This document shows positions 34,640 through 42,835 of a stretch of 64,000 bases of DNA, piece after piece. The translations under genes were made by a program, and so were the position numbers. Under the pieces are notes generated by a model. That model was not told the origin of the DNA and made no database searches. It worked only from the letters and a program-made list of their open reading frames with translations. Position 1 is the stretch's first letter. Every line of letters starts with the position of its first letter. Origin of the DNA: Anaerolineae bacterium (GTDB taxonomy: Bacteria > Chloroflexota > Anaerolineae > 4572-78 > J111); NCBI GenBank assembly GCA_016931895.1, contig JAFGDY010000248.1:1-64000 (forward strand). The letters run 5' to 3'.

Positions 34640-35728
34640 CTAACGCGCCGGTTCGGTATCCATGACGGCGTTAAAGGTATTCACTTTCAATATCCACCGG
34701 CTGCCGAGATCGTACCGTTGGAACTCGGTTTCGCTGCTGGTGGTGTAGGTGTATTGTCCCTGTTCGGTATTGAAAATGATTTTGTATTGTTCCACCCGCT
34801 CTCCCGGCCGTTGATTTCTGCTCAAAACCGGCTCGGCGGGCCATTGGGGATTGCGGTTATTGCCGCCAAGCGAGACCTCGTCAACCTTTTGCCATTCATC
34901 TACGGTGTATTTGCACCACTCCTCATACACCTCGTACTCACAATCCTGCACTACCTCGGCATAGCCGCTGCCTTTGTCTACGCTGTAGGGTGTGCCGCAG
35001 ACTTCTTTGGCGTTGGGCGCGGGATTATCCTGGGTGTGATGCACTTTTTGGGTGCAAACGCCCACAATGGCCTCTGCCGGGATGCTGTCACGCCAATCTG
35101 CATGTTCAACCGGCTGTAAGGCTTCAATGGCAATGGTGCGAGTCCACGAGACATCTTGCACCGTGCCGTTGATGTCGCTGGTGCGGGCGGACAGAATAAA
35201 AAACACAATGGCGGCGAGACAGCAAAGTAAGGCCACTCCCCCGGCGATAACGGCCCATAACCTGTTTTGCGGGCGGCGCAGGGGTTTGGCCGGCACTGCC
35301 CTGGCTTCAGGTTCGGGTCTGGTCAACGGGGCGCCACATTGGGCGCACTTGGGCGCGTTGGCCTCGTTCTCCGCGCCGCAGGCCGAACAGGTGATTTTTG
35401 GCGCCGGGCCGGTGCGGCGCGCGCCTAAAATGCGGCCTTTATCTCTGGCCTTACCCTCGCGCAGGTCGGCCCCACACTGGCTGCAAGTGGCGGCCCCGGC
35501 CGGGTTGCGCGACCCGCAGTAGTAGCAATGAATATCGGGGCCGGCTTTGGCTTTGGCAATTTCAGCTTCGTTTTTGATAATCTCTTCCTGCGCGGCCTGC
35601 TCAAATTGCACGTCGTCGGGCTGGGGCATGCCACAACTGGTACAAGTTTTCTGCGGCCCGGGATTCCTGGTTTGGCAATTGGGGCAGGTCCATTCGGTGC
35701 GGACATAGCCTACTGTTTTTTTGACCAT
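34640..35728 (-). CDS. Membrane protein with three N-terminal zinc ribbons
   Basis: 362 residues. Zinc ribbons at about 13-35 (CPNCQTRNPGPQKTCTSCG), 66-90 (CYYCGSRNPAGAATCSQCG) and 113-135 (CSACGAENEANAPKCAQCG), the first RanBP2-like. A single TM helix (about 158-180) follows. The remaining 180 residues are extracytoplasmic with several Cys, beta-rich, and unlike anything I recognise. It may bind nucleic acid or protein inside and sense or stabilise something outside. The Mut7-C gene begins 12 bases past its stop, so the two are coupled. Confidence 0.75.
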   Translation of the reverse strand: MVKKTVGYVRTEWTCPNCQTRNPGPQKTCTSCGMPQPDDVQFEQAAQEEIIKNEAEIAKAKAGPDIHCYYCGSRNPAGAATCSQCGADLREGKARDKGRILGARRTGPAPKITCSACGAENEANAPKCAQCGAPLTRPEPEARAVPAKPLRRPQNRLWAVIAGGVALLCCLAAIVFFILSARTSDINGTVQDVSWTRTIAIEALQPVEHADWRDSIPAEAIVGVCTQKVHHTQDNPAPNAKEVCGTPYSVDKGSGYAEVVQDCEYEVYEEWCKYTVDEWQKVDEVSLGGNNRNPQWPAEPVLSRNQRPGERVEQYKIIFNTEQGQYTYTTSSETEFQRYDLGSRWILKVNTFNAVMDTEPAR

Positions 35729-35760
35729 GGGGTCTTCCCTTTCTGATTAGAGTATTTCTC

Positions 35761-36543
35761 TCATTGATCAGCTTCATTCAGTTGAACTTTGGTGCCGTCT
35801 TCGGCCACGGTGAGTTTGCCGGGGTAACGATCTTTAAAGGCTTGGATAATTCGGGCCGGTGTTTCGTCAAATTCTGGCCCAATATGGCTAATGAGCACGT
35901 GAGGCACTTTGGCCGTAGCCGCAAAGTCGGCCACGGTTTCGGGTTGGTGATGGGCCAGTTCGTGGATCAGCAGGTCGCAACCGTTCATAAAGGGGCTGAG
36001 TTCTTCCGGCGAGCCTAGATCGCCGCTGTAAACAATGCGCCAGCCCGGGCCGTTGATCACCATACCCAGGGCAACCGCCTTACGCCCAAAGTTGGTTTTG
36101 TAGGCGGTGCTTTCCAGGTGTTGGGTTTTGAAGAAGGTAACTCGAAGGAGGGCTTCTTTGATGCGTTTGCCGGATTTAACGTTGGTGATATTGAGTTCGT
36201 AGGCCAGCCCTTCGAATGATTGAAAGGAGTCGGCCAACAACCGCCTGATTTTGCCGCGCGTGCCGCGCGGCCCGTAGATATTGAGCGGGCCGGGCCGTTT
36301 AAGCAGATGATTTTGGGTTAAAAAAAGACCCAGGCCGGCAATGTGGTCCATGTGCCAGTGGCTCAGGAACACGGCCTGCACGTCGGCCGGGTCCAGGTTG
36401 TAACGATATAACAGAGTGCTCACCGGCGCGCCGCAGTCAAGTAAAAAGAGCTTGCCCGCCGCAGTCAAAGCGTAGGCCGGGGCAAAACGCCGCCGGGTGG
36501 GCTGCCCCGATGAAGAACCGATTACCAAAAATTCATCAGACAT
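35761..36543 (-). CDS. MBL-fold hydrolase, RNase Z-like
   Basis: 260 residues from the ATG at 36543 with GGAG 9 bases upstream. SHWHMDHIAGLGLFL gives the HxHxDH metal site; SGDLGSPEELSPF and LISHIGPEF supply further ligands. The N-terminal LVIGSSSGQPTRRRFAPAYAL resembles RNase Z/ElaC-type and related phosphodiesterases, but the flexible exosite arm is absent or altered, so tRNA processing is unproven. It precedes the zinc-ribbon and Mut7-C genes on the same strand. Confidence 0.8.
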   Translation of the reverse strand: MSDEFLVIGSSSGQPTRRRFAPAYALTAAGKLFLLDCGAPVSTLLYRYNLDPADVQAVFLSHWHMDHIAGLGLFLTQNHLLKRPGPLNIYGPRGTRGKIRRLLADSFQSFEGLAYELNITNVKSGKRIKEALLRVTFFKTQHLESTAYKTNFGRKAVALGMVINGPGWRIVYSGDLGSPEELSPFMNGCDLLIHELAHHQPETVADFAATAKVPHVLISHIGPEFDETPARIIQAFKDRYPGKLTVAEDGTKVQLNEADQ

Positions 36544-36598
36544 AGCGATTGTCTCCATTGACAACTAAATTGTTTGGTACAACAACGATTGACCTTGT

Positions 36599-36618
36599 TC
36601 CCAAACTCGGTTTGGGGA
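36599..36618. repeat. AAACT-GTTTGG palindrome, single copy
   Basis: TCCCAAACTCGGTTTGGGGA lies between the mltG stop and the MBL gene start. It is the same unit as at 11271 and 17076. Confidence 0.5.
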
Positions 36619-36636
36619 CAAAATAAGGCTTTTGGT

Positions 36637-37806
36637 TCACTGCCCCCCGCCACAGGCGGCAACGTTAATTTGGTGTTCTTCATAGGTCACGGCAAACAGG
36701 TGCGCTCCTTCACCGCCGCAGCCCATAAAGAAAAGGTAATCTGTTTGTTCGGGCTGGAGCGTGGCCATAATGGAAGAGGCGGCAGGGTTGGCAATGGGGC
36801 CGGGCGGCAGGCCGGGATTCAGGTAGGTGTTGTAGGGCGAATTGACCTGGGAATACTCTTCCAGGGTAACGGGCGTTTTCCACCACTGGCCTGTGTCGGT
36901 TTGATACCCCATGGCGTACTGCACCGTGGGGTCGGCTTGCAAATACATGCCCTGGGCCAGGCGATTGAGGTAAACGCTGGCAATGGTTGGCCGTTCTTCC
37001 GGGACCACGGCTTCACGTTCAACAATGGAGGCAATGATCAAAATATCGCGGAAGGAATAACCCTGCGCCGCAGCCAGGTCCAGGACGTTGGCCGGAAGTT
37101 TGCCGGCCATGTTGTCGAGCATGCGGATGATCAAATCTTCGGGCGTGCCGTTGGCCGGGATGCGGTAAGTATCGGGGAAAAGATACCCTTCGTAGGAGGC
37201 CCCGGGCGGCAGGTCGGCCAGCAGGGGGTGATCAAGGCCGGTGCCCTGGCGCACAAAGGCCAGGAAAACTGGGCCATCCATGATCCCTTCCTGGGTCAGC
37301 ATGTCGGCAATTTGCTCGGCGCGCCAGCCGGGCAGAACAGAGACGGTCACTTCTTCAAAGTTGGCTTTTTGTAGCGTTTCCGCAATCTCGCGGAAGTTCA
37401 TGTTCCGCCGCAAGATATAGTCGCCAGCTTCCAGCCTGGCGTCCAGGCCGTTGTAGCGTAAGAAGAGACGGAACAGGTCGGCGTCGGTAATAAGGTCTTG
37501 CTCTATCAATTTGTTAGAGATGGAGAAGGCGGTTTCGCCCAGGTCAACGGTAAAGGGCACAGGAGAGGGATCGTTGGAGACGGGCGTATTGATGGTTTCC
37601 GCCTGGGTTTGCAGGTACAGGCCCAGGAAAAATTCTTCAATATTTTGCGGCGAGTGGGCCATCGAGGCATCGCCCACCGAAATGGACGCCGCCGTTTCCT
37701 CGGCCTGCTGGGTAAAGGCCCAGTAACCGGCACCCAAAATAACCACAATGGCGCCAATGGCAATCACAAAAACAATAAACCGAACAATGGCTCTGATGAC
37801 AACCAT
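36637..37806 (-). CDS. mltG: Endolytic murein transglycosylase MltG-like
   Basis: 389 residues from the ATG at 37806. One N-terminal TM helix, then a LysM-like region (VPFTVDLGETAFSISNKLIEQDLI) and the YceG catalytic domain: IIASIVEREAVVPEERPTIASVYLNRL, with the catalytic Glu in IVERE, and SPYNTYLNPGLPPGPIANP. MltG cleaves nascent glycan strands in the membrane and sets their length. It starts 10 bases after the stop of the LysM/M23-like gene, so the two are coupled. Confidence 0.92.
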   Translation of the reverse strand: MVVIRAIVRFIVFVIAIGAIVVILGAGYWAFTQQAEETAASISVGDASMAHSPQNIEEFFLGLYLQTQAETINTPVSNDPSPVPFTVDLGETAFSISNKLIEQDLITDADLFRLFLRYNGLDARLEAGDYILRRNMNFREIAETLQKANFEEVTVSVLPGWRAEQIADMLTQEGIMDGPVFLAFVRQGTGLDHPLLADLPPGASYEGYLFPDTYRIPANGTPEDLIIRMLDNMAGKLPANVLDLAAAQGYSFRDILIIASIVEREAVVPEERPTIASVYLNRLAQGMYLQADPTVQYAMGYQTDTGQWWKTPVTLEEYSQVNSPYNTYLNPGLPPGPIANPAASSIMATLQPEQTDYLFFMGCGGEGAHLFAVTYEEHQINVAACGGGQ

Positions 37807-37816
37807 ACTTGTTCTT

Positions 37817-39394
37817 TCACTCCGTGCGTACAATTAAGTTCCGGTCGGCATCCCAACACTGGCACGCCTCGCGGACGTCAACCCCATTAGTAATGAAACC
37901 CTCGTAAGGAATGAGGTTGGGCTGTACCTGCCAGCCCGACAGGACGAGGGGCACGGGGCTGCCCGCGTCCATCCACTCGCCGTTGTAGCGGCGGGCAAAG
38001 TGGACGTGGCTGGAATTGGACGGCCCCCCTTCGCAAGAGGCGTAGCCAATCACGTCTCCCTCGCTTACATGTTGCCCTACTTGCACCGGCGTGTCAACAT
38101 CCAGGGCCAGGTGTAGATACAACAGCACCCAGCCGGTTTGCAGATAGCCGTCGCCGTCCAGGTCAAGTTGAACTTCGCCCTGACGCGCAATCACAATTAC
38201 GCCATCCGCTGCTGCCGTATTGGGCGCGCGAGAGTAAAAACAATTGCCCAACACATCGGGCGGGCCAAAGTCAATGGCGGCCCAGGCGCTGCCGTCGGCG
38301 TAGGCGGGGTGAGGCGCGCCGCTAAAGTAGAACCCTTCGCCGGGAGACCAGGGCAGGCTGAGGGGCGGCTGGGTGAGCGTAATGGGCACTACCGGCTCCA
38401 CGGCATAGGCAAATGGGTCGCCAAAGAGCGCCCGATAAGTGGCCGCAAAACCATCTGGCCCCAGTTCCTGCGGCCAAGTTTCCCCATCCGAGTGAATGGC
38501 CAGGATGTTTTGCACGCCCACGGTGCCGGCATTGACCCCCTGGGGGGTAATGGCCCGGTTGCGGTCGGCCAATTGGAACACCCAAAAGCCGTCGCGTTTG
38601 TAGCCGTAATAACCGGCGTTAACGCGATTGGCCGTAAAGCTCAAAGCCTGGTAAAGACTGCCCCCCTTGGGATTGCGCGGCCCCAACGGCAGGCGCAACT
38701 GTTCTGCTGAAGGTTGCAGGTTAGTAACCCAACTGCCGTAATGCTCCAGCAGAGCCAGCAGCAGGCGGGGGCCAACGCTGAATTGCTGGGCCACGCGCTC
38801 AACCACCTGGGGGCCGGTCAACTCCTGGCCGTCTACATTTTCATAGTAAGTGGCCAGATAACCGCCCTGGCTGTTGGCAAATTCGGTTATATTAAAACCA
38901 ACGTAACCGGGGCCGTACACCACCTCACTATCGGGCAGTAGCGGCGTGGCCGGGGCAATGGTTTTGATCTGCAACGGGATGCGCAACAATTGGCCCGTTT
39001 GGATGAGCGCCGTTGGCGCGGCCAGGTGATTCATCGCCACCAGTTCTTCAACGGTGGTATTATACAGCAGGGCGATGTAGCTTAAGGTTTGACCCTCGGC
39101 AATGGTGTGGTAAGCATAAGGTGGGCCGTCTGGCACGGGAATGGGCATTGGTTCAAGGGTTGGCGTGGGCGGGGGCGCAGGTTTAGCCAAAACCGGGGCC
39201 TGCGCCGCGGTATCTTTCGGGCTGATTGTAGCGGCAGCCGCAACCACTTGGGGAGTGGAATCCGGAACAGGGGTTTCCTTTTCCTGGATGGGGATCGCTC
39301 CCCCCTCCCCCTGGAAAATAGGGCCACAGCCCGCGCTAAAAAAAAGCAATCCGCCCGCCATGCAGGCCGTTAGCTTAAAGGATATGGGATTCAT
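37817..39394 (-). CDS. LysM lipoprotein with degenerate M23-type domain
   Basis: 525 residues. Signal peptide with lipobox SAGC, a Pro/Thr linker, and a LysM domain at about 95-140 (YHTIAEGQTLSYIALLYNTTVEELVAMNHL). The middle (about 160-350) is of unknown type. The C-terminus is M23/lysostaphin-like: HVHFARR supplies the final HxH, but the usual first ligand HxGxD reads WAAID, so its His is missing. It may be an EnvC/NlpD-like activator without peptidase activity. It precedes mltG, consistent with a peptidoglycan role. Confidence 0.8.
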   Translation of the reverse strand: MNPISFKLTACMAGGLLFFSAGCGPIFQGEGGAIPIQEKETPVPDSTPQVVAAAATISPKDTAAQAPVLAKPAPPPTPTLEPMPIPVPDGPPYAYHTIAEGQTLSYIALLYNTTVEELVAMNHLAAPTALIQTGQLLRIPLQIKTIAPATPLLPDSEVVYGPGYVGFNITEFANSQGGYLATYYENVDGQELTGPQVVERVAQQFSVGPRLLLALLEHYGSWVTNLQPSAEQLRLPLGPRNPKGGSLYQALSFTANRVNAGYYGYKRDGFWVFQLADRNRAITPQGVNAGTVGVQNILAIHSDGETWPQELGPDGFAATYRALFGDPFAYAVEPVVPITLTQPPLSLPWSPGEGFYFSGAPHPAYADGSAWAAIDFGPPDVLGNCFYSRAPNTAAADGVIVIARQGEVQLDLDGDGYLQTGWVLLYLHLALDVDTPVQVGQHVSEGDVIGYASCEGGPSNSSHVHFARRYNGEWMDAGSPVPLVLSGWQVQPNLIPYEGFITNGVDVREACQCWDADRNLIVRTE

Positions 39395-39529
39395 AACTGG
39401 TTTGTAGATAATTGGGATTCAGTACAGGTTTTACCACCGTTTGATAGCCAAAAACAAGTATAGCACCGCTGTTTGGAGAGGGCAAAATGGGGCCGAGACG
39501 CAGGCTGGCCTGCTGCTCACCTTGCCATG

Positions 39530-39645
39530 TTGCTCTGAGGCCATAGGCCGAAGAATCCCCATGCGACACTGCTTTGCTTCGTTTTTGGTAGACTGCATGG
39601 AGATTCTTCGCTCGTTCCTCGCTCAGAATGACATCACCTGAATAG
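39530..39645. repeat. Dispersed palindromic repeat, second full copy
   Basis: Almost the same as 29097-29224: GAGGCCATAGGCCGAAGAATC arm and CATGGAGATTCTTCGCTCGT arm ending AATGACAT, with an intervening TGCTTTGCTTCGTTTTTGG. It fills much of the 315-base gap between the LysM and DUF362 genes. Confidence 0.75.
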
Positions 39646-39709
39646 TTACGCCGCGGCTTTGCTCATTGAGTTTGCAGCCGGTCATCCTGGGACCGAAGGG
39701 CTTAATTGG

Positions 39710-40987
39710 TTATGTTTCTTTAGCGGCGGTTCGGCGCTGGTGGGCGGCAAACTCCGGCGCTTCTTTAACGGCGGTGCCTAATATCCCCAAAGAGCGGAAA
39801 AAGGCGTTCCAGCCCGTGCGCTTCAATTCCGCGCCTGCCTCGCCTACCGTCGGAAAGCCCGACTCGGTGGGCGTGAGTTGCTCCCAATTGCGGAACAGGC
39901 GGCCCCATTCGCTTTGGAGAACTTTATCCATGTGCTTCCGGGCCAGCAGGGGATACCAGAAGCTATCGTGATAAACCACGCTGGCAATGTAAGACCAGGG
40001 GGCCAGCACGGTTTTGAGCGACCACTCGAGGGGTTTTTTGAGCGGCCCCCAGTAAATTTTATGCTGCATGCGCGAGGCAAAGGTCATTTTTTTGAACGGG
40101 CCAACAAAGCGCCAGTTCTCCCCGGCCGCCTGCGGGTCGCCCACAATCTCAATGTCGCGGGGATCGCCGCAACCCAGCCCCATCTCGTGGGCCAAACGAA
40201 TGAACTTAATTGATAAGGGGTCAAGGCCCATCATTTTGGCGGCAATGGCGTCAATGGCCACCTGGTCGTCGCTGGCCAGGATGACGTTTTTAACGTAAGG
40301 CGTCATACAGCGGGGGCCGGGGCCGTCGCCGGCAAAGGCGCCGTCCATCACGGCAAATACGCCGCGATGGATCTTTTTCTGGATCATCAGCAGGTCCACC
40401 AGGGTTTCGTGAATAACGGGGTGGGTCCAGTGCCGGCGTTCGTTGAGCAGGCCGCCAAAGGCGTTTTTCATGGCGCCGGTGGTGGTGGTGAAAATGTGGG
40501 TCTTGACCGTAGGCAAATGGATAATGTTTTCGCCGATGAAACGTTTGGGGATGAAAAAACCGTTGCGGTAAACGTTGTTCAGGCATAAAAACTCTTTGGT
40601 CAGATCGCCCACCGCATCCTGGATGTGGATCCATTCTTCGCCTTCGTAAAGGTGGATGTTGCGCAGGTGGTGGGCTTCAACCACATTGAGTTGTTTGTTC
40701 TCTCTTTCGCCCAGGTGAGCGTCAATTACCACCGTCCGGTTGTGGCAGGCGTGGATCAGGTTGGGGTCGTAGCCATCCTGCTGCATGGCCCGGATAACGC
40801 CTTCCATTTGCCAGGGTGTGGTTGAACTGCCGGGGAAGAAGAAGTGCCAGGAGATGTTGACCTTCAGGGCGGTGTCGGCGTCTTTGGCTATCACGTTTTG
40901 GTAACCGGCCAGGTTCATCAACCGGTGGTAGTCGGCCAGCACGGTTTGCGGCGACGTTTTTAGAACGGCTACTTTGCTTGTGCCCAT
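39710..40987 (-). CDS. DUF362-family protein
   Basis: 425 residues from the ATG at 40987 with AAAGGAAA upstream. The DUF362 core is recognisable (VAVLKTSP near the start, NIIHLPTVKTHIFTTTTGAMKNAFGGLLN, VILASDDQVAIDAIAAKMMGLDP). Many relatives carry a ferredoxin domain; here none is seen, so it is the stand-alone type. No reaction is established for the family. Monocistronic. Confidence 0.82.
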   Translation of the reverse strand: MGTSKVAVLKTSPQTVLADYHRLMNLAGYQNVIAKDADTALKVNISWHFFFPGSSTTPWQMEGVIRAMQQDGYDPNLIHACHNRTVVIDAHLGERENKQLNVVEAHHLRNIHLYEGEEWIHIQDAVGDLTKEFLCLNNVYRNGFFIPKRFIGENIIHLPTVKTHIFTTTTGAMKNAFGGLLNERRHWTHPVIHETLVDLLMIQKKIHRGVFAVMDGAFAGDGPGPRCMTPYVKNVILASDDQVAIDAIAAKMMGLDPLSIKFIRLAHEMGLGCGDPRDIEIVGDPQAAGENWRFVGPFKKMTFASRMQHKIYWGPLKKPLEWSLKTVLAPWSYIASVVYHDSFWYPLLARKHMDKVLQSEWGRLFRNWEQLTPTESGFPTVGEAGAELKRTGWNAFFRSLGILGTAVKEAPEFAAHQRRTAAKET

Positions 40988-41042
40988 TGTGTTTCCTTTC
41001 GTTGTAAGTTTCAGGTTCAATAAAGCTAAATTTGGGCAAAGA

Positions 41043-41060
41043 GGCGGCCCAAGCCGCCCC
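41043..41060 (-). other. Hairpin upstream of the DUF362 gene
   Basis: GGCGGC-CCAA-GCCGCC forms a 6-bp stem 55 bases upstream of the DUF362 start. On the minus strand it is followed by CTCTTTG. It may be a terminator for the upstream rsfS operon or a leader structure. Nearby 41177-41194 shares AATTTTGG-GCACCC with 11490-11508. Confidence 0.35.
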
Positions 41061-41232
41061 CAACTAAAGAGACAAAACGTAATTATAGCTCCGAATTGGA
41101 TGGAGGCAACATCAAGGGGGCAGTTTTAATTTTTAGGCCATCGGATAGGGACAGGACTATGTTCCGTCCCTGCCGCCAAAATTTTGGGATGCACCCAATA
41201 TCAGGCAAAAAGGTTGGCGGATAGGGTTTGAT

Positions 41233-41742
41233 TTATGGCGGCCCCACCCAATTCAACCGGAACTCAAGGCCGTCCGCCGTGGTGGCCAGGCCCACCACCT
41301 CAAAGCCAGGGGGAATTTGTTGGGTAATGGTTTCGCCGGGCCGGGCGCCCAGGGCGATAATGGTTGGGGGCAGCCAATTGGCGGGGATTTTGAGAAACCC
41401 CATTTGCGCCCAGTGCAGTTGGCTGGTCACCTGCGCATCTTGCGCCTCAAGCGACAAACCCAGGTGAACCACCGGCTTCAGCCGGCCCAGGGTGGCCCGC
41501 GTGGTGACCTCCATTTGCCCGCCCGCGTTCAGGTCAACCAGGCTGGGCGTTTGCAGCGCATCGGTGGCGATGTGGCTCAATAGGCGTTCCGAAAGGAACA
41601 GGGTCACATCGGCAGTGGCCACCGAAACCGGTGGGGTAATTGGCGATGAGGCCACTTGCCGCGCCCAGACAAAAAACAGCATGGCCAGCAACAGGCCCAG
41701 CAGCCCGCCCAGGGTTAAACCAAAGCAGCCCCAGCGATTCAT
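41233..41742 (-). CDS. Anchored small protein, second of a paralogous pair
   Basis: 169 residues from the ATG at 41742 (AGGGAGG upstream), overlapping the preceding stop by 4 bases. One N-terminal TM helix (about 5-27), then a beta-rich domain about 125 residues long: DVTLFLSERLLSHIATDAL, TTRATLGRLKPVVHLGL, QLHWAQMGFLKIPANWLPP. It is similar in layout to the gene before it, suggesting duplication. The strand pattern resembles LmeA/DUF2993-like lipid-binding proteins, but that is inference. Confidence 0.6.
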   Translation of the reverse strand: MNRWGCFGLTLGGLLGLLLAMLFFVWARQVASSPITPPVSVATADVTLFLSERLLSHIATDALQTPSLVDLNAGGQMEVTTRATLGRLKPVVHLGLSLEAQDAQVTSQLHWAQMGFLKIPANWLPPTIIALGARPGETITQQIPPGFEVVGLATTADGLEFRLNWVGPP

Positions 41743-42308
41743 TGGGCCTCCCTGGCTTCCAGCCAAAAAGTGGTCTCGTCGCTACCCAGGCCGGTAAAAA
41801 CCAAAGGTATTTCCAGGGCGGCTGACACGTTATCCACGGCGATGTTCAACTCGGTATTGATCTCGGCCAGGGCCTCGTCGAAAAAATGAGTCAATTCGGC
41901 GGGGAGGGTGAGGTCCGAGACCCTGGTATCGAGCAGCCGGATTTCGATAGCCTGGCCGTTTAACTGAAGCTCAAATAAGCCTACTATTTGCACCGGCACC
42001 GACGCGCCCAATACGGACAGGGAGGTGTCAACGGAGAGGTTGAATTGGCGGCCGGGGAGAAGCTCTACTCGCACGTTGTCTTCAGCGTTGTGCTGGATAA
42101 ACCTGTTCAAAAAGTCTTCCCGTATAGTTAGTCGTAGGTCGGGAGAAGCGGTTTGCATCGGAGCGGGCGCCGGCGCAGCCACCGCCACCACCAGGGCCAG
42201 CAGCGACAGCAGGAGTCCCCCGGCCAGGAAACCCAAAATAGCGTCTCCGGCGCAGCCCAGTAAACCGCAACCAAGCGAAGTTTCTAGGGAGGTTTGTTGC
42301 TTGTCCAT
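41739..42308 (-). CDS. Anchored small protein, first of a paralogous pair
   Basis: 189 residues. N-terminal TM segment (about 20-45, with Gly/Leu/Ala/Val), then LRLTIREDFLNRFIQHNAEDNVRVELLPG, a beta-rich central part, and LPAELTHFFDEALAEINTELNIAVDNVSAALEI. Its layout parallels the next gene. Lies 13 bases after the rsfS stop in the same direction, so it is probably in the same transcript. Function unknown; a tubular lipid-binding (DUF2993/LmeA-like) fold is possible. Confidence 0.6.
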   Translation of the reverse strand: MDKQQTSLETSLGCGLLGCAGDAILGFLAGGLLLSLLALVVAVAAPAPAPMQTASPDLRLTIREDFLNRFIQHNAEDNVRVELLPGRQFNLSVDTSLSVLGASVPVQIVGLFELQLNGQAIEIRLLDTRVSDLTLPAELTHFFDEALAEINTELNIAVDNVSAALEIPLVFTGLGSDETTFWLEAREAQ

Positions 42309-42321
42309 TAGGCTGCAAAAA

Positions 42322-42705
42322 CTATAACATCCGCATCATTATTGGCGCATCTTGCCATAATTCTTCCAATTGATAATAAGCCCGCTGTTCCGGCGAGAAG
42401 ATGTGGACAATCACCGAGCCAAAGTCAATCAACATCCAGCCAGATTCAGGCGTGCCTTCCATTACGGCCAGCCTGGCCCCGGCCCATTTGAGCTTCTCCA
42501 TTAATTCATCACTAATGGCCCTGATTTGCCGGGACGACGTGGCATCGCACAAAATGTAATAGTCCGCCAGCAAGGTGATATTCCGCATATCCAACGTTAA
42601 AACGTTGGTGGCTTTTTTGCCGGCAATAATGTCTACCACGGCATGGACTAATTCGTTTGCTTCCAGAACTACCTCCGCTGTTAAAAGTAATGATGGATAC
42701 TCCAT
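42322..42705 (-). CDS. rsfS: Ribosomal silencing factor RsfS
   Basis: 127 residues from the ATG at 42705; an in-frame TTG at 42732 is possible. RsfS binds L14 and blocks 30S-50S joining in starvation. Typical features are LLADYYILCDATSSRQIRAISDELMEKLKWAG, VMEGTPESGWMLIDFGSVIVHIF and EQRAYYQLEELW. Followed in the same direction by two small anchored proteins, and divergent from the Amt-like gene. Confidence 0.93.
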   Translation of the reverse strand: MEYPSLLLTAEVVLEANELVHAVVDIIAGKKATNVLTLDMRNITLLADYYILCDATSSRQIRAISDELMEKLKWAGARLAVMEGTPESGWMLIDFGSVIVHIFSPEQRAYYQLEELWQDAPIMMRML

Positions 42706-42835
42706 GTTATCATAGGTCGGCGTTGTCGCCAAAAGTAGGAGCGGGCTTTTTTTGAAGAAAAAATCCCTTCTGGTATTATTGGGAATAATACAAATCCTGG
42801 AGGCTCATCCTGTAAATTTAGATATCGGAGGGCGT

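Noticed and set aside
36637-37374. 266-codon plus-strand frame starting at 36574
   Set aside because: It is antisense to mltG, which has all catalytic motifs.
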